The notes: generated by a model not told the origin, from the sequence alone. A stretch of DNA of 33,226 bases from Knufia peltigerae (GCA_030247855.1 JAPDRN010000217.1:1-33226), one strand, 5' to 3'. Positions 1-8,078 are shown, numbered from the stretch's first letter. Program-made: numbers and translations.

Positions 1-74
1 TGTAGGCTTGGCAGCCGCATCCATGCGGCTGACACCCCGCAATCCGACACCGCCCCACCTTCGACAGATTTCCG
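1..74 (-). repeat. Long hairpin repeat, copy D (cut by window edge)
   Basis: Read on the minus strand, this begins with the same edge motif as three other copies (GGAAATCTGTCGAAGG) and continues into a G-rich arm. It then reaches an internal palindrome at 13-30: AGCCGCAT, two-base centre, ATGCGGCT. The rest lies outside the window. The other copies are at 213-425, 26828-27040 and 27179-27377. It points away from the copy at 213, with 138 nt between them. I infer a mobile or amplified intergenic hairpin family; I cannot name it. Confidence 0.75.
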
Positions 75-85
75 ATGTCTGATGG

Positions 86-192
86 ATCCACCTCATGCGT
101 GGATGAATCTCCATCGAAATCGAATATTTCGATAAGTGATGGAAGAGCATCTACGCATGGCGTGGATCGTGTCGACCAAGGTCGACAGCTAC
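86..192. repeat. REP/SMAG-like palindromes between the divergent hairpin repeats
   Basis: The spacer holds several palindromes. 86-104 has ATCCAC and GTGGAT arms. 113-133 has ATCGAAAT and ATTTCGAT arms around five bases. 149-167 is a near-perfect ATCTACGC-ATG-GCGTGGAT. 171-186 is GTCGACC-AA-GGTCGAC, followed by CTAC at 189-192. A palindrome ending in GTAG/CTAC is the signature of Stenotrophomonas SMAG REP elements. No gene is credible here. Confidence 0.6.
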
Positions 193-212
193 CAACAGCA
201 GCCCAACAGCAG

Positions 213-425
213 CGGGAAATTGTCGAAGGCGGGGTGGGTCCGGTTGCGGGGGCGTGAGCGCCATGGATGGCGCGACCGAGCCTCCATGGATGGATTCACG
301 GCGTCCCCCGCAACCGGACCCGCCCCGCCATCCCACAGGAGGCCAGCTTTTGCTGTTGCTGTTGCTTCGGCTGTTGCTGTTGCTTCGGCCTCTGCGGGTG
401 CCGGGCGCAGCCCGGCCGAACCCCC
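213..425 (+). repeat. Long hairpin repeat, copy A
   Basis: This is a full copy of the roughly 200-bp repeat. Its left arm (228-254) and right arm (302-329) pair over about 26 bp and contain TCCGGTTGCGGGGG against CCCCCGCAACCGGA. Inside is a second palindrome, GCGCCAT-GG-ATGGCGC (258-273). Downstream are short GCTGTT-type triplet runs (350-387) and a closing hairpin GCCGGGC-GCA-GCCCGGC (400-416). It ends one base before the stop codon of the response-regulator gene, so it lies in that transcript's 3' region and may help end it. Confidence 0.8.
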
Positions 426-426
426 T

Positions 427-1080
427 TCACTCTTGGCCGGTGTCATCCAGGCTGATGATTCCGCGGCGCAGGGCCTGGGTTACCGCGTGGGTGCGGTCGC
501 CGACGCCCAGCTTGTCCATCAGGCTTTTCATGTGCGCCTTCACCGTCTGCTCGGAAATCTGCATGCGTTCGCCGATGCGCTTGTTCGACAGGCCGCCGGC
601 CACGTGGCGCAGCACTTCGGTTTCGCGTGGCGACAGCCGGTCTTCGACGACATGCGCGGCGATGCTGGCCGCCACCTCTGCCGGTATTGGGGCGCGGCGG
701 CCGCTGGCCACGGTGCGGATGGTGTCCACCAGTTCGTGGCGGAGCGTGTCCTTCAACAGATACGCGCTGGCCCCGGCCTGCAGTGCACGCACCGCACGCA
801 CATCGCCACGATAGGTCGTCAGCACGATGATGCGTGCACGCGGGTCCAGCGTGCGGATCCGCGCGATCGCTTCAACGCCATCCATGCGCGGCATCTGCAG
901 GTCCATCAGCACCACATCCGGTTGCAGCTGCTGGTAGCGGGCAAGCGCCTCTTCGCCATCGGCGGCTTCGCCGAGCAGACGCAGGTCCGTGTGTGCGCCC
1001 AGCAATGCCGCCAGGCCATCGCGCAGCAGGGGGTGGTCATCAACCACCAGCACGCCGATGGGAGGAGGGGATTCAGTCAT
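427..1080 (-). CDS. LuxR-family two-component response regulator (NarL/FixJ type)
   Basis: A 217-residue DNA-binding response regulator. Residues 8-125 form a receiver domain with the acidic pair D14/D15, phospho-acceptor D60 in LMDLQMP, and the conserved Thr and Lys (LLKDT) later on. Residues about 150-210 form a GerE/LuxR helix-turn-helix (SPRETEVLRHVAGGLSNKRI). The frame is open much further upstream, but the ATG at 1080 starts a normal receiver domain and overlaps the kinase stop by 8 bp (ATGACTGA), so translation is probably coupled to the kinase. The neighbouring kinase is the obvious phosphodonor. Target genes are unknown; the divergent small membrane-protein gene at 4202 is one candidate. 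Family assignment is firm, the regulon is not. Confidence 0.95.
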   Translation of the reverse strand: MTESPPPIGVLVVDDHPLLRDGLAALLGAHTDLRLLGEAADGEEALARYQQLQPDVVLMDLQMPRMDGVEAIARIRTLDPRARIIVLTTYRGDVRAVRALQAGASAYLLKDTLRHELVDTIRTVASGRRAPIPAEVAASIAAHVVEDRLSPRETEVLRHVAGGLSNKRIGERMQISEQTVKAHMKSLMDKLGVGDRTHAVTQALRRGIISLDDTGQE

Positions 1081-4000
1081 GGGTGGGTCTGCTCCAGGGC
1101 CAGCGCCAGCGCGATGGACGGCGGTGATACAGGCGACGGGCGGGCACGGACAGCGCGACTTCAGTACCCAGTCCCGGACGGGTCCACAGCTGCAGTTCCG
1201 CGCCCAGCCGCTGTGCGCGTTCGCGCATGCCCTGCATGCCCCAATGGCCGCGGCCGGCATTCTCGTCGGCAATGCCGACACCATCATCGCGTACGTGCAG
1301 CAGGAAACAGCGGGTGCCGTAGGACAGCTCCACTTCGATGGCACGGGCCTGCGCATGCCGCAACGCGTTGCGGATGGCCTCGCGTCCGATCAGGAACACT
1401 TCTTCGGCCGCATCGGTCTGCAGGGGCGGGGGGCTGCCTTCTACGGTCAGGCGCAGCGGGTTGGTGCCTTGGCCCGCGTATTCGGCGTGCACATCGGCCA
1501 GCGCCGAGGCGAGGTCGTGACCGGCAAATGGTCCGTCACGCAGTGCGTTGACCCGTTCCCGGCCTTCGGCAAGATTCTGCTCGGCCAACTGCATCGCCGC
1601 CTCCAGCTGGGTACGTACCGGCTCCGGCGTCTGTGCCGATTGGCTGATGGCATGCAGCCGCAGGATGAGCCCCTGGCTGCCTTGCAGCAGGGTGTCGTGC
1701 AGGTCGCGTGCGATGCGTTCTCGTTCGCCGTTGCGCTCCTGCAGGCGGGCGCGGAACAGCATCGCGAGCTGGCCGCTGCGGATGCGGATGGCCAACATCA
1801 GCACGGCCAGCACCAGCACTACGCACAACAGCTTGAACCAGATGCTCTGCAGGAACGTGGGCGCGATCCGGAACGTGCGGCTGGCTGGCGCGCGGCTCCA
1901 GATGCCGTCCTCATTGGCAGCCTCCACCTCGAAACGGTAATGACCCGGCGCCAGATTGGTGTAGTACGCGCGCGTGCTGCTACCAGCGTCCTGCCAGCCG
2001 TCGTCCACGCCGGACAGGCGGTAACGGTAGCGATTGCGCTCGGGCCGCGCCAGCGACAGCGCGACATAGTCGATCTGCAGCTGGGAGGTTCCGGCCGGCA
2101 GGCGCAGCCCCTCCTGCAAGGGGGCCTGGGTGGTGCCATACAGCACATCACCGATGCGTACCCCAGGCGCCATGGTGTTGATGTGCGGTTGCAACGTGTC
2201 CAGCCACGCCAGGCCCTGGTTGGTGGCCAGCCACAGCAGGCCGTCGGCGGCCAGTACGGCGGTCGGGATGGGGCCGCTCTGCAGGGCAATGCCGGGCATG
2301 CCATCGACAGCATCGAACAGGCGCGGAGCGACCGGCTGGCCGTCGCGCAGCGCGCTGCGCAGGGTGGCGACTTCGAGCCGCACCAGGCCGCGGCTGCCGT
2401 TGAGCCAGAGTCGCCCTTGGGCATCGGCGACCATGCCGGTGATGCCTTCAAGGATACCAGTCGTGTTCGTGCGCACGGGCAGGAACCGGCCGTTGCGCAG
2501 GCGCGCGGCCAGGCCCGCCTCACCGGCAACCAGCAGTAGATCGTCATGCTGAAGCAGCGCGGTTATCGGGCCGACCGACAGCCCCTGTGCCGCGCCGAAC
2601 GTGGTGATCGATGCGGCATCCAGGCGGCGCAGCGTGCCGTCGGAATAGCCAAGCAGCAGCGCGCCGTCGCTGGCGCGCGCCAGCGATGAACAGGCCCGCT
2701 CGGGCAGCCGTGTCTCGCGTCGCCAGCGGTTATCCGCGTAGTGCAGCACCGCCTGCTCACCGGCGCAGACCCAGGCCTGGTCATCGTCGGCGAACAGTAG
2801 GGCATGCAGGGGCTGACCGGTGAACGGTGGGGGCAGGGGAATACGTGTGGTGTGGCCGCCGACAGTGTGCGCCAGGTTGATCCAGTCGAACTGCCAGACC
2901 GGTGTGGGCGCCCGCTGGGCGGCGGCCTGCAACTGCGCCGCGCTTTCGGACAGCAGCGGGCGCTGCAGGTCGAACAGCTTGAGGTCTTCGCCATAGCCGT
3001 ACACGCGGCCGTCGCTGCCGCTTACCAGCGAGCGGTAAGGATCGCTGGGGCCGACGGCCAGCGTCTGCACGCTGCGGGCGCGGAAGCGGTTGAGGCCGAG
3101 GTTGGTGCCGACCCACAGGTTGCCTTCGCGGTCAGCGATGACCGGCACCGCCGAGGTCGCGGTGAGGCCCTGCGGTGTGTCGAAGCGCTCGATGCGCACG
3201 GCCTGCTGGCCATCGAAGGTGACGCGGGCGACGCCACCGTGCGGGCTCATCGTGGCCCACAGTGCGCCATCGGCGGTGAACTGCAGCCGCGCGGCCACCA
3301 GGTCCGGCATGCGCCGCGCTTCACGCTCGCTGGGGGGCAGCAGCCCCTGCGCGTTGGCCAGTGGCGAGGTACCGCGGATGCGGTCAGCCAGCCAGATCTC
3401 GCCCTGCGGGCTTTCCACCAGGGTGGCCATCTGCGAGACCGCGATGCCGGTGTTTTCAAATGCGGCCTTTCCCGGCGGGCGCTTCCAGATGTGCAGGTCG
3501 GCCAGCACCCAGAAGGTGCCGTGGCTGTCCTGCAGCAGCCATTGCACGCGACGTTGTGGCACGCCTTCGTGGGCGGCCGGGGCCTGCCAGCGTTGCCCGT
3601 CGAACCAGCGCAGGCCACCGTTGACTGCCGCCCACAGGCGTCCATTGCGGTCATGCGCGAAGCGCGGCACCACGCCCACCGGCACGCCCTGCGCTCGCCC
3701 GAAACTGCGCAGCCGCTGCGGCGAGAACTGGCTGATGCCGGCCTGGAAATAGCCGATCCACAGGCCGCCGCCCTCGCCGTCGAGGCCGAGCGTGACCATG
3801 TTGGTGGAGGGGAAGCTGGCACCCGCCGGAGCCGTCTGCCGTTCGAAACGGCGACCGTCGAAGCGGTACAGGCCCGAGCCGGTCGCCAGCCACAGCATGC
3901 CCTCACGATCCTGGGCGATGTCCCAGATATCGCCGGGTGCCCCTTGGCCCACCCGCCAGGCGGTGTGCTGGTAGCCGGGCATGCCGTCGCTGATCACCGG

Positions 4001-4105
4001 ATGCTGTGCAGCGAGCACGGGCAGGGCGATCGACAACAGCAGGCACGACAGCAGCGCCGGCAGGCGACGCGGGAGAGGGATGATGTGGCCACGCATGGTG
4101 TTCAT
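1073..4105 (-). CDS. Sensor histidine kinase with periplasmic two-component propeller and Y_Y_Y domains
   Basis: A 1010-residue membrane sensor. Residues 1 to about 33 are a signal peptide. A long periplasmic region carries repeated Reg_prop-type units (for example DREGNLWVGTNLGLNRF), which build beta-propellers. A Y_Y_Y domain follows before a single membrane helix near residues 750-775. The cytoplasmic part has a HisKA_3 dimerisation domain with phospho-acceptor H803 (RIARDLHDTLLQG), then a HATPase_c domain with a DDGVGI G-box. This resembles the hybrid sensors used for saccharide or polymer breakdown products, but it lacks a fused receiver and uses the separate regulator downstream. The ligand cannot be read from sequence. 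The start at 4105 gives a full signal peptide; an ATG at 4096 is possible. No strong ribosome site precedes either. Confidence 0.93.
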   Translation of the reverse strand: MNTMRGHIIPLPRRLPALLSCLLLSIALPVLAAQHPVISDGMPGYQHTAWRVGQGAPGDIWDIAQDREGMLWLATGSGLYRFDGRRFERQTAPAGASFPSTNMVTLGLDGEGGGLWIGYFQAGISQFSPQRLRSFGRAQGVPVGVVPRFAHDRNGRLWAAVNGGLRWFDGQRWQAPAAHEGVPQRRVQWLLQDSHGTFWVLADLHIWKRPPGKAAFENTGIAVSQMATLVESPQGEIWLADRIRGTSPLANAQGLLPPSEREARRMPDLVAARLQFTADGALWATMSPHGGVARVTFDGQQAVRIERFDTPQGLTATSAVPVIADREGNLWVGTNLGLNRFRARSVQTLAVGPSDPYRSLVSGSDGRVYGYGEDLKLFDLQRPLLSESAAQLQAAAQRAPTPVWQFDWINLAHTVGGHTTRIPLPPPFTGQPLHALLFADDDQAWVCAGEQAVLHYADNRWRRETRLPERACSSLARASDGALLLGYSDGTLRRLDAASITTFGAAQGLSVGPITALLQHDDLLLVAGEAGLAARLRNGRFLPVRTNTTGILEGITGMVADAQGRLWLNGSRGLVRLEVATLRSALRDGQPVAPRLFDAVDGMPGIALQSGPIPTAVLAADGLLWLATNQGLAWLDTLQPHINTMAPGVRIGDVLYGTTQAPLQEGLRLPAGTSQLQIDYVALSLARPERNRYRYRLSGVDDGWQDAGSSTRAYYTNLAPGHYRFEVEAANEDGIWSRAPASRTFRIAPTFLQSIWFKLLCVVLVLAVLMLAIRIRSGQLAMLFRARLQERNGERERIARDLHDTLLQGSQGLILRLHAISQSAQTPEPVRTQLEAAMQLAEQNLAEGRERVNALRDGPFAGHDLASALADVHAEYAGQGTNPLRLTVEGSPPPLQTDAAEEVFLIGREAIRNALRHAQARAIEVELSYGTRCFLLHVRDDGVGIADENAGRGHWGMQGMRERAQRLGAELQLWTRPGLGTEVALSVPARRLYHRRPSRWRWPWSRPTHD

Positions 4106-4160
4106 TCTGGCAGGTGCAGGGCAGGCGCAGGTGACCCGAATGGGGTAGGCGCGATGCAGT

Positions 4161-4181
4161 GGCGTCGGCTATCACGCCGAC
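4161..4181. promoter_or_regulatory. Inverted repeat in the divergent kinase / DoxX-like promoter region
   Basis: GTCGGC (4164-4169) and GCCGAC (4176-4181) form an inverted repeat in the 96-bp gap between the divergent genes starting at 4105 and 4202. An alternative pairing, GGCGT/ACGCC, overlaps it. Its place suggests an operator or leader hairpin. That is inference only. Confidence 0.3.
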
Positions 4182-4201
4182 ATGGAAGATGGAGGCCGGC
4201 A

Positions 4202-4534
4202 ATGCAACGCTTGTATGTGATGTTTCCCGATCGCGGCCCGGGCCTGGGATTGTTGTGGCTGAGAGTGTGCGTGGCCAGCGCGCTGTCGCTGCCAACCACT
4301 GCTGCAGGTGGGTCGTGGTGGCTGTGCCTGGCGGCAACGGGCCTGCTGTTGCCCGGCCTGTTGACGCCGCTGGCGGTTGCGCTGGCGGTGTCGGGGCTCT
4401 ATTGGCAGGGCGCGGCGCTGCCATGGTCGCTGCTGCCGTTGGCACTGTTGCTGCTGGGGCCGGGCGCCTATTCGCTGGACGCGCGCCTGTTCGGCCGGCG
4501 ACGGTGGCGACGGTCACCTCCCCCGATCGGGTGA
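4202..4534 (+). CDS. Small DoxX-like membrane protein
   Basis: A 110-residue, very hydrophobic protein with about three or four predicted membrane helices and a basic C-terminus (FGRRRWRRS). The opening (MQRLYVMFPDRGPG, then LLWLR) and the ending (GPGAYSLDARLFGRR) resemble short DoxX-related proteins of Xanthomonadaceae. The start is supported by GGAGG at 4191-4195. It is divergent from the histidine kinase, with only 96 bp between starts, and lies 79 nt before the AraC-type gene. Function is unknown. DoxX-fold proteins often act with redox or thiol-handling partners, and a second DoxX gene lies in the next operon. The same frame is open far upstream, opposite the kinase gene, but that extension is a high-GC shadow. 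Confidence 0.72.
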   Translation: MQRLYVMFPDRGPGLGLLWLRVCVASALSLPTTAAGGSWWLCLAATGLLLPGLLTPLAVALAVSGLYWQGAALPWSLLPLALLLLGPGAYSLDARLFGRRRWRRSPPPIG

Positions 4535-4559
4535 GTGTTGACCTCGACCGTTGGGGGTA

Positions 4560-4609
4560 GGGCGCCGACGGCTGGCACCGCACCATGGGCCACCCCCGCT
4601 GCGGCGCCC
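4560..4609. promoter_or_regulatory. Inverted repeat just upstream of the AraC-type gene
   Basis: GGGCGCCG (4560-4567) and CGGCGCCC (4602-4609) are exact 8-bp arms around 34 nt, ending four bases before the ATG at 4614. It could be a terminator for the upstream small gene or an autoregulatory operator. GC-rich chance repeats are common here. Confidence 0.3.
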
Positions 4610-4613
4610 CAGC

Positions 4614-5030
4614 ATGGTTACCGTCCTTCCGCCAGCCGAGCCGATGCCTATGCTGGCGCCCCAGCAGTCGGCCGCCCTGCAGCGTGCGCTGCGCTACATC
4701 GATGCGCACCTGTCACAGCCGCTGCGGGTCACCGAACTGGCCGAGGTCGCCTGCGTGAGCCGTTTCCATCTGGTGCGCCTGTTCCGCAGTGGCACTGGTG
4801 CCAGCCCGCTGCGTTACGTGCGTCGACGGCGCATTGAACGTGCGCGGCAGCTGCTGGCGACCCACGGGCAGTCGATGACCTGCCTGGCCCAGCATCTGGG
4901 CTTTTTCGACCAGAGCCATTTCGTCCGCAGCTTCCGTGCCGAGACCGGCTGCAGCCCCGGCCAGTATCTGGCCGGTGATGCGGCGCTCGCACGTCCCCTT
5001 GTTGTTTCCTCCGCTGGAGTCCACCCATGA
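4614..5030 (+). CDS. AraC-family regulator, DNA-binding domain only
   Basis: A 138-residue protein that is almost entirely an AraC/XylS HTH_18 domain (residues about 22-122). Two helix-turn-helix units are visible: VTELAEVACVSRFHLVRLF, and MTCLAQHLGFFDQSHFVRSF followed by GCSPGQY. There is no N-terminal ligand domain, as in the short MarA/SoxS-like class, so control may come through its own abundance or a short C-terminal tail. Its stop overlaps the next start (ATGA, 5027-5030), making it the first gene of the coupled operon and its likely local regulator. The start is uncertain: ATGs at 4614, 4644 and 4650 and a TTG at 4551 are in frame, none with a good ribosome site. The downstream ATGs would lose only unstructured residues. 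Confidence 0.88.
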   Translation: MVTVLPPAEPMPMLAPQQSAALQRALRYIDAHLSQPLRVTELAEVACVSRFHLVRLFRSGTGASPLRYVRRRRIERARQLLATHGQSMTCLAQHLGFFDQSHFVRSFRAETGCSPGQYLAGDAALARPLVVSSAGVHP

Positions 5031-5683
5031 GCCTTGCCACCGCAACCCCCGCCAAAGCACTGCTGTCACCCACCGACCACGCCCTGATCCTGATCGACTA
5101 CCAGTCGCAGATGGCGTTCGCCACCCACACCATCGACATCTCCGCACTGCGCAACAACGTGTCGTTGATCAGCAAGGGCGCAAAGGGCTTCAACGTGCCG
5201 GTGCTGCTGACCACGGTGGCCGAGAAGTCGTTCTCCGGCCCGATGTTTCCGGAGCTGCCGGCGATCTTCCCGGGCCAAGCCGTGTTCGATCGCACGTCAA
5301 TGAACACCTGGGAAGACCAGCCGGTGATCGATGAGGTGAACCGCATCGGCAAGCGTCGGCTGGTGCTGGCCGGGCTGTGGACCAGCGTCTGCATCGTCGG
5401 CCCGACGCTGTCCGCACTGGAGCAGGGCTTTGAGGTCTATGTGGTTACCGATGCCTGCGGCGATGTGAGCGAAGAGGCGCACGAACGCGCGATCACCCGC
5501 ATGGTGCAGGCCGGTGCAGTGCCGATCACCAGCGTGCAGTACCTGCTGGAACTGCAGCGGGACTGGGCGCGCGGTGAAACCTACGACCTGACCACCGGCA
5601 TCGCCCGCGACCATGCCGGCGGCTATGGCGTCGGCATCCAGTACGCCAAGACCATGTTCGGCGCCCAGGAAGGCGGGCACTGA
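5027..5683 (+). CDS. Isochorismatase-family cysteine hydrolase (YcaC-like)
   Basis: A 218-residue cytoplasmic hydrolase of the isochorismatase-like fold. D24 (LIDYQ) and nucleophile C122 (GLWTSVCIVGPT) are in the expected places. R89 (DRTSMNTW) sits where many family members have the third catalytic residue, a lysine; arginine there is, as I recall, typical of the YcaC subgroup. The VVTDACGDVSEEAHERA stretch is also characteristic. Family members cleave C-N bonds in amides, ureas or carbamoyl compounds; the substrate here is unknown. The start has GGAG at 5016-5019 and overlaps the AraC stop (ATGA). Its position beside an amidohydrolase suggests consecutive steps on one amide or cyclic-imide substrate, which is inference. 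Confidence 0.93.
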   Translation: MSLATATPAKALLSPTDHALILIDYQSQMAFATHTIDISALRNNVSLISKGAKGFNVPVLLTTVAEKSFSGPMFPELPAIFPGQAVFDRTSMNTWEDQPVIDEVNRIGKRRLVLAGLWTSVCIVGPTLSALEQGFEVYVVTDACGDVSEEAHERAITRMVQAGAVPITSVQYLLELQRDWARGETYDLTTGIARDHAGGYGVGIQYAKTMFGAQEGGH

Positions 5684-5685
5684 GC

Positions 5686-6111
5686 GTGCGCGATGGCCAT
5701 GGCCTCGACCTGGCCTTGCTGATCCTGCGGGTGGCAGCGGGAGGATTCCTGCTGCCGCACGCGCTGGGAAAACTGTTCGGCTGGTTCAACGGGCCGGGCC
5801 TGGCGGGCTTTGCCGGCGAACTGCGTGGCTTCGGCCTGCCTGCGGCGGCCCCGCTGCCACTGCTGCTGGCGCTGCTGCAGGTGGTGGCCGGCACCGCAGT
5901 GATGCTGGGCTGGCAGGCCCGGATTGCCGCGGTCGTGGCTGCTGTGTTCATCGCCTTCACCGCACTGCTGGCACTGCCCAAAGGCTGGTTCTGGATGCGC
6001 GGCGGTGCCGAGTATCCGTTGTTGTGGACGCTGGCATTGCTGGCCATCGCCCTGGCAGGGCCCGGTGCATGGGCGGTGGATGCCCTGGTTCTGTCTGGAG
6101 ACATCGCATGA
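5686..6111 (+). CDS. DoxX family membrane protein
   Basis: A 141-residue protein with four predicted membrane helices. It has the usual DoxX pattern: a first helix with LLILRVAAGGFLLPHALGKLFG, then GWFNGPGLAGFAGELRGFG, and a fourth helix ending in GPGAWAVD. The GTG start at 5686 follows the hydrolase stop by two bases, with an AGGAAGG ribosome site just upstream. The stop overlaps the next ATG (ATGA at 6108-6111). DoxX proteins are poorly understood; some work with thiosulfate or thiol oxidation or with oxidative-stress defence. Within this operon it may supply a membrane redox or assembly function for the exported amidohydrolase. That is inference. Confidence 0.9.
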   Translation: MRDGHGLDLALLILRVAAGGFLLPHALGKLFGWFNGPGLAGFAGELRGFGLPAAAPLPLLLALLQVVAGTAVMLGWQARIAAVVAAVFIAFTALLALPKGWFWMRGGAEYPLLWTLALLAIALAGPGAWAVDALVLSGDIA

Positions 6112-8078
6112 GCAACGAACCTCTCGATCCTGGCCGCCGCAACGTGGTGCTGGCCACCGGTGCCGCGCTGGTGCTGGGCCTGGCTGGCGGTACCGCCACG
6201 GCCATTGAATCCCCTTCCAAGGAGCGTCGCATGAGCACGCTGGTCATCCGCAACGCACGCATCACCACCCTCGATCCGCAGCAACCGCATGCGCAGGCAT
6301 TGGCGGTGCAGGAGGGGCGTATCGTCGCCGTCGGCAGCGACGAACAGATCATGCGCGACTGGGGCAGCGAAGCCACTCTGATCGATGCCCAGGGACGGCG
6401 CCTGGTGCCGGGTCTCAATGACAGCCACACCCACCTGATCCGCGGCGGCCTGAACTACAACCTGGAGCTGCGCTGGGACGGTCTGCGCTCGCTGGCCGAT
6501 GCGATGGCCATGCTGAAGGCGCAGGTTGACCGCACGCCCGCGCCGCAGTGGGTGCGTGTGGTCGGTGGATTCACCGCGACCCAGTTCACCGAGAAGCGCC
6601 TGCCGACCCTGCAGGAACTGAACGACATCGCCCCGGATACGCCGGTGTTCCTGCTGCACCTGTACGACCGCGCGCTGCTCAACCGTGCCGCGCTGCGTGC
6701 CTGTGGCTATACCAAGGAAACCCCGGATCCGCCCGGCGGACAGATCGTGCGCGATTCGCTGGGCAACCCGACCGGCCTGCTGCTGGCCAAGCCGAACGCA
6801 CTGATCCTGTATGCGACCCTGGCCAAGGGGCCGAAGCTGCCGGTCGAGTACCAGGCCAATTCGACCCGCCATTTCATGCGCGAGTTGAACCGCTTGGGCA
6901 TCACTTCGGTGATCGACGCCGGCGGTGGCTTCCAGAACTACCCCGAGGACTACCAGGTCATCGAGCAGCTGCACCGCGACCAGCAGCTGACCGTGCGCAT
7001 CGCCTACAACCTGTTCACCCAGAACAAGGGCAGCGAGGTCAGCGATTTCCGCGGCTGGAGCGAGATGCTGCAACCGCGCCAGGGCGATGATCTGCTGCGC
7101 CACAACGGTGCCGGCGAGATGCTGGTGTTCTCGGCAGCCGATTTCGAACTGTTCAACGAGCCGCGACCGGAGCTGCCGCCGGAGCTGGAGCCGGAACTGC
7201 ATGACGTGGTGAAGCTGCTGGTGGAGAAGCGCTGGCCATTCCGCATCCATGCGACCTACGACGAGAGCATCAGCCGCATCCTCGACGTCTACGAGCGGGT
7301 CAACCGCGAAGTGCCGTTCGATGGCCTGCACTGGTTCATCGACCACGCCGAGACCATCACTCCGCGCAACATCGAGCGTATCCGCGCCTTGAACGGCGGC
7401 ATTGCCGTGCAGCACCGCATGGCCTACCAGGGCGAGGCGTTCGTGCAGCGCTACGGCGTGCAGGCGGCGCGGCACACGCCGCCGGTGAAGCGGATGCTGG
7501 CCGAGGGGGTGCCGGTGGGCGCCGGTACCGACGCCACCCGCGTGGCCAGCTACAACCCCTGGGTGGCACTGTCGTGGCTGGTGACCGGGCGCACCGTCGG
7601 TGGCCTGGCCCTGTACGGCGATGAAAACCTGCTGGAGCGCGAGCAGGCCCTGCGCCTGTGGACGCAGGGCAGCGCGTGGTTCTCTGGAGACGAAGCGGTG
7701 AAGGGCACGCTGAAGGTGGGCCAGCTGGCCGACTTCATCCTGCTGTCGGCCGACTTCTTCCGCGTCGATGAGCAGCAGATCGCCGACATCACCAGCCTGT
7801 TGACCGTGGTGGGTGGCCGCATCGTGCATGGCGACGGGGACTACGCCGGGTTGGCGCCGCAGCTGCCGCCGGCGATGCCGGACTGGTCACCGGTGAACCG
7901 GTTCGGCGGCTACCACGTCGGCGGCGCCGCCACTGGGCTGGCGGCGGCCCATCATCACCATCACGGCGCAGCCTGCAGCACTCACGGTGCGCACGGGCAT
8001 GCGGCCCGTCATGCCGCGCCAACCGATGACCTGACCGCGTTCTGGGGCGCGATGGGATGTTCGTGCTTCGCGTTCTGA
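6108..8078 (+). CDS. Amidohydrolase (YtcJ/Amidohydro_3 type) with Tat-like leader and His/Cys-rich tail
   Basis: A 656-residue metal-dependent hydrolase. Residues 1-33 look like a twin-arginine leader (RRNVVLATGA, then a hydrophobic run and GTATA). The Amidohydro_3 domain fills residues about 44-590: metal-site H107 and H109 (SHTH), H381 (RIHATYDE), H413 (IDHAE) and D475 (GAGTDAT). The last 50 or so residues contain a run of five His, further scattered His, and a closing CSC; this is not part of the usual fold. The start overlaps the DoxX stop and has GGAG at 6097-6100. A second in-frame ATG at 6231 has its own AAGGAG site and would give a leaderless enzyme. Likely substrates are N-acyl, formamide or cyclic amide compounds; the true one is unknown. 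Confidence 0.92.
   Translation: MSNEPLDPGRRNVVLATGAALVLGLAGGTATAIESPSKERRMSTLVIRNARITTLDPQQPHAQALAVQEGRIVAVGSDEQIMRDWGSEATLIDAQGRRLVPGLNDSHTHLIRGGLNYNLELRWDGLRSLADAMAMLKAQVDRTPAPQWVRVVGGFTATQFTEKRLPTLQELNDIAPDTPVFLLHLYDRALLNRAALRACGYTKETPDPPGGQIVRDSLGNPTGLLLAKPNALILYATLAKGPKLPVEYQANSTRHFMRELNRLGITSVIDAGGGFQNYPEDYQVIEQLHRDQQLTVRIAYNLFTQNKGSEVSDFRGWSEMLQPRQGDDLLRHNGAGEMLVFSAADFELFNEPRPELPPELEPELHDVVKLLVEKRWPFRIHATYDESISRILDVYERVNREVPFDGLHWFIDHAETITPRNIERIRALNGGIAVQHRMAYQGEAFVQRYGVQAARHTPPVKRMLAEGVPVGAGTDATRVASYNPWVALSWLVTGRTVGGLALYGDENLLEREQALRLWTQGSAWFSGDEAVKGTLKVGQLADFILLSADFFRVDEQQIADITSLLTVVGGRIVHGDGDYAGLAPQLPPAMPDWSPVNRFGGYHVGGAATGLAAAHHHHHGAACSTHGAHGHAARHAAPTDDLTAFWGAMGCSCFAF
6219..6233 (+). 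promoter_or_regulatory. Internal ribosome site and alternative start within the amidohydrolase gene
   Basis: AAGGAG (6219-6224), six bases and then ATG (6231-6233) lie in frame at codon 42, exactly after the Tat-like leader. The motif is a better ribosome site than that of the annotated start. Initiation here would make a cytoplasmic form beginning MSTLVIRNARITTLD, the normal start of this enzyme family. Confidence 0.5.

Noticed and set aside
340..390. GCTGTT/GCTTCGG triplet runs as a CRISPR or microsatellite locus
   Set aside because: They are short, impure, and part of the long hairpin repeat in several copies. There are no spacers or cas genes.
136..1551. Long plus-strand open frames opposite the response regulator and kinase (136-1551, 989-2539, 2804-4105)
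   Set aside because: They lie antisense to clear genes, have Arg/Ala/Pro/His-rich composition without domains, and are the usual GC-driven shadows. Only the 4202-4534 end of the last one looks real.
5526..7829. 767-codon minus-strand frame opposite the hydrolase, DoxX and amidohydrolase genes
   Set aside because: It has low-complexity His/Gln/Arg-rich translation and no signature. The plus-strand genes have catalytic motifs and overlapping starts.
7951..7966. Run of His codons as an engineered tag
   Set aside because: It is embedded in a wider His-, Ala- and Cys-rich native tail with more scattered His and continues for some 40 residues.
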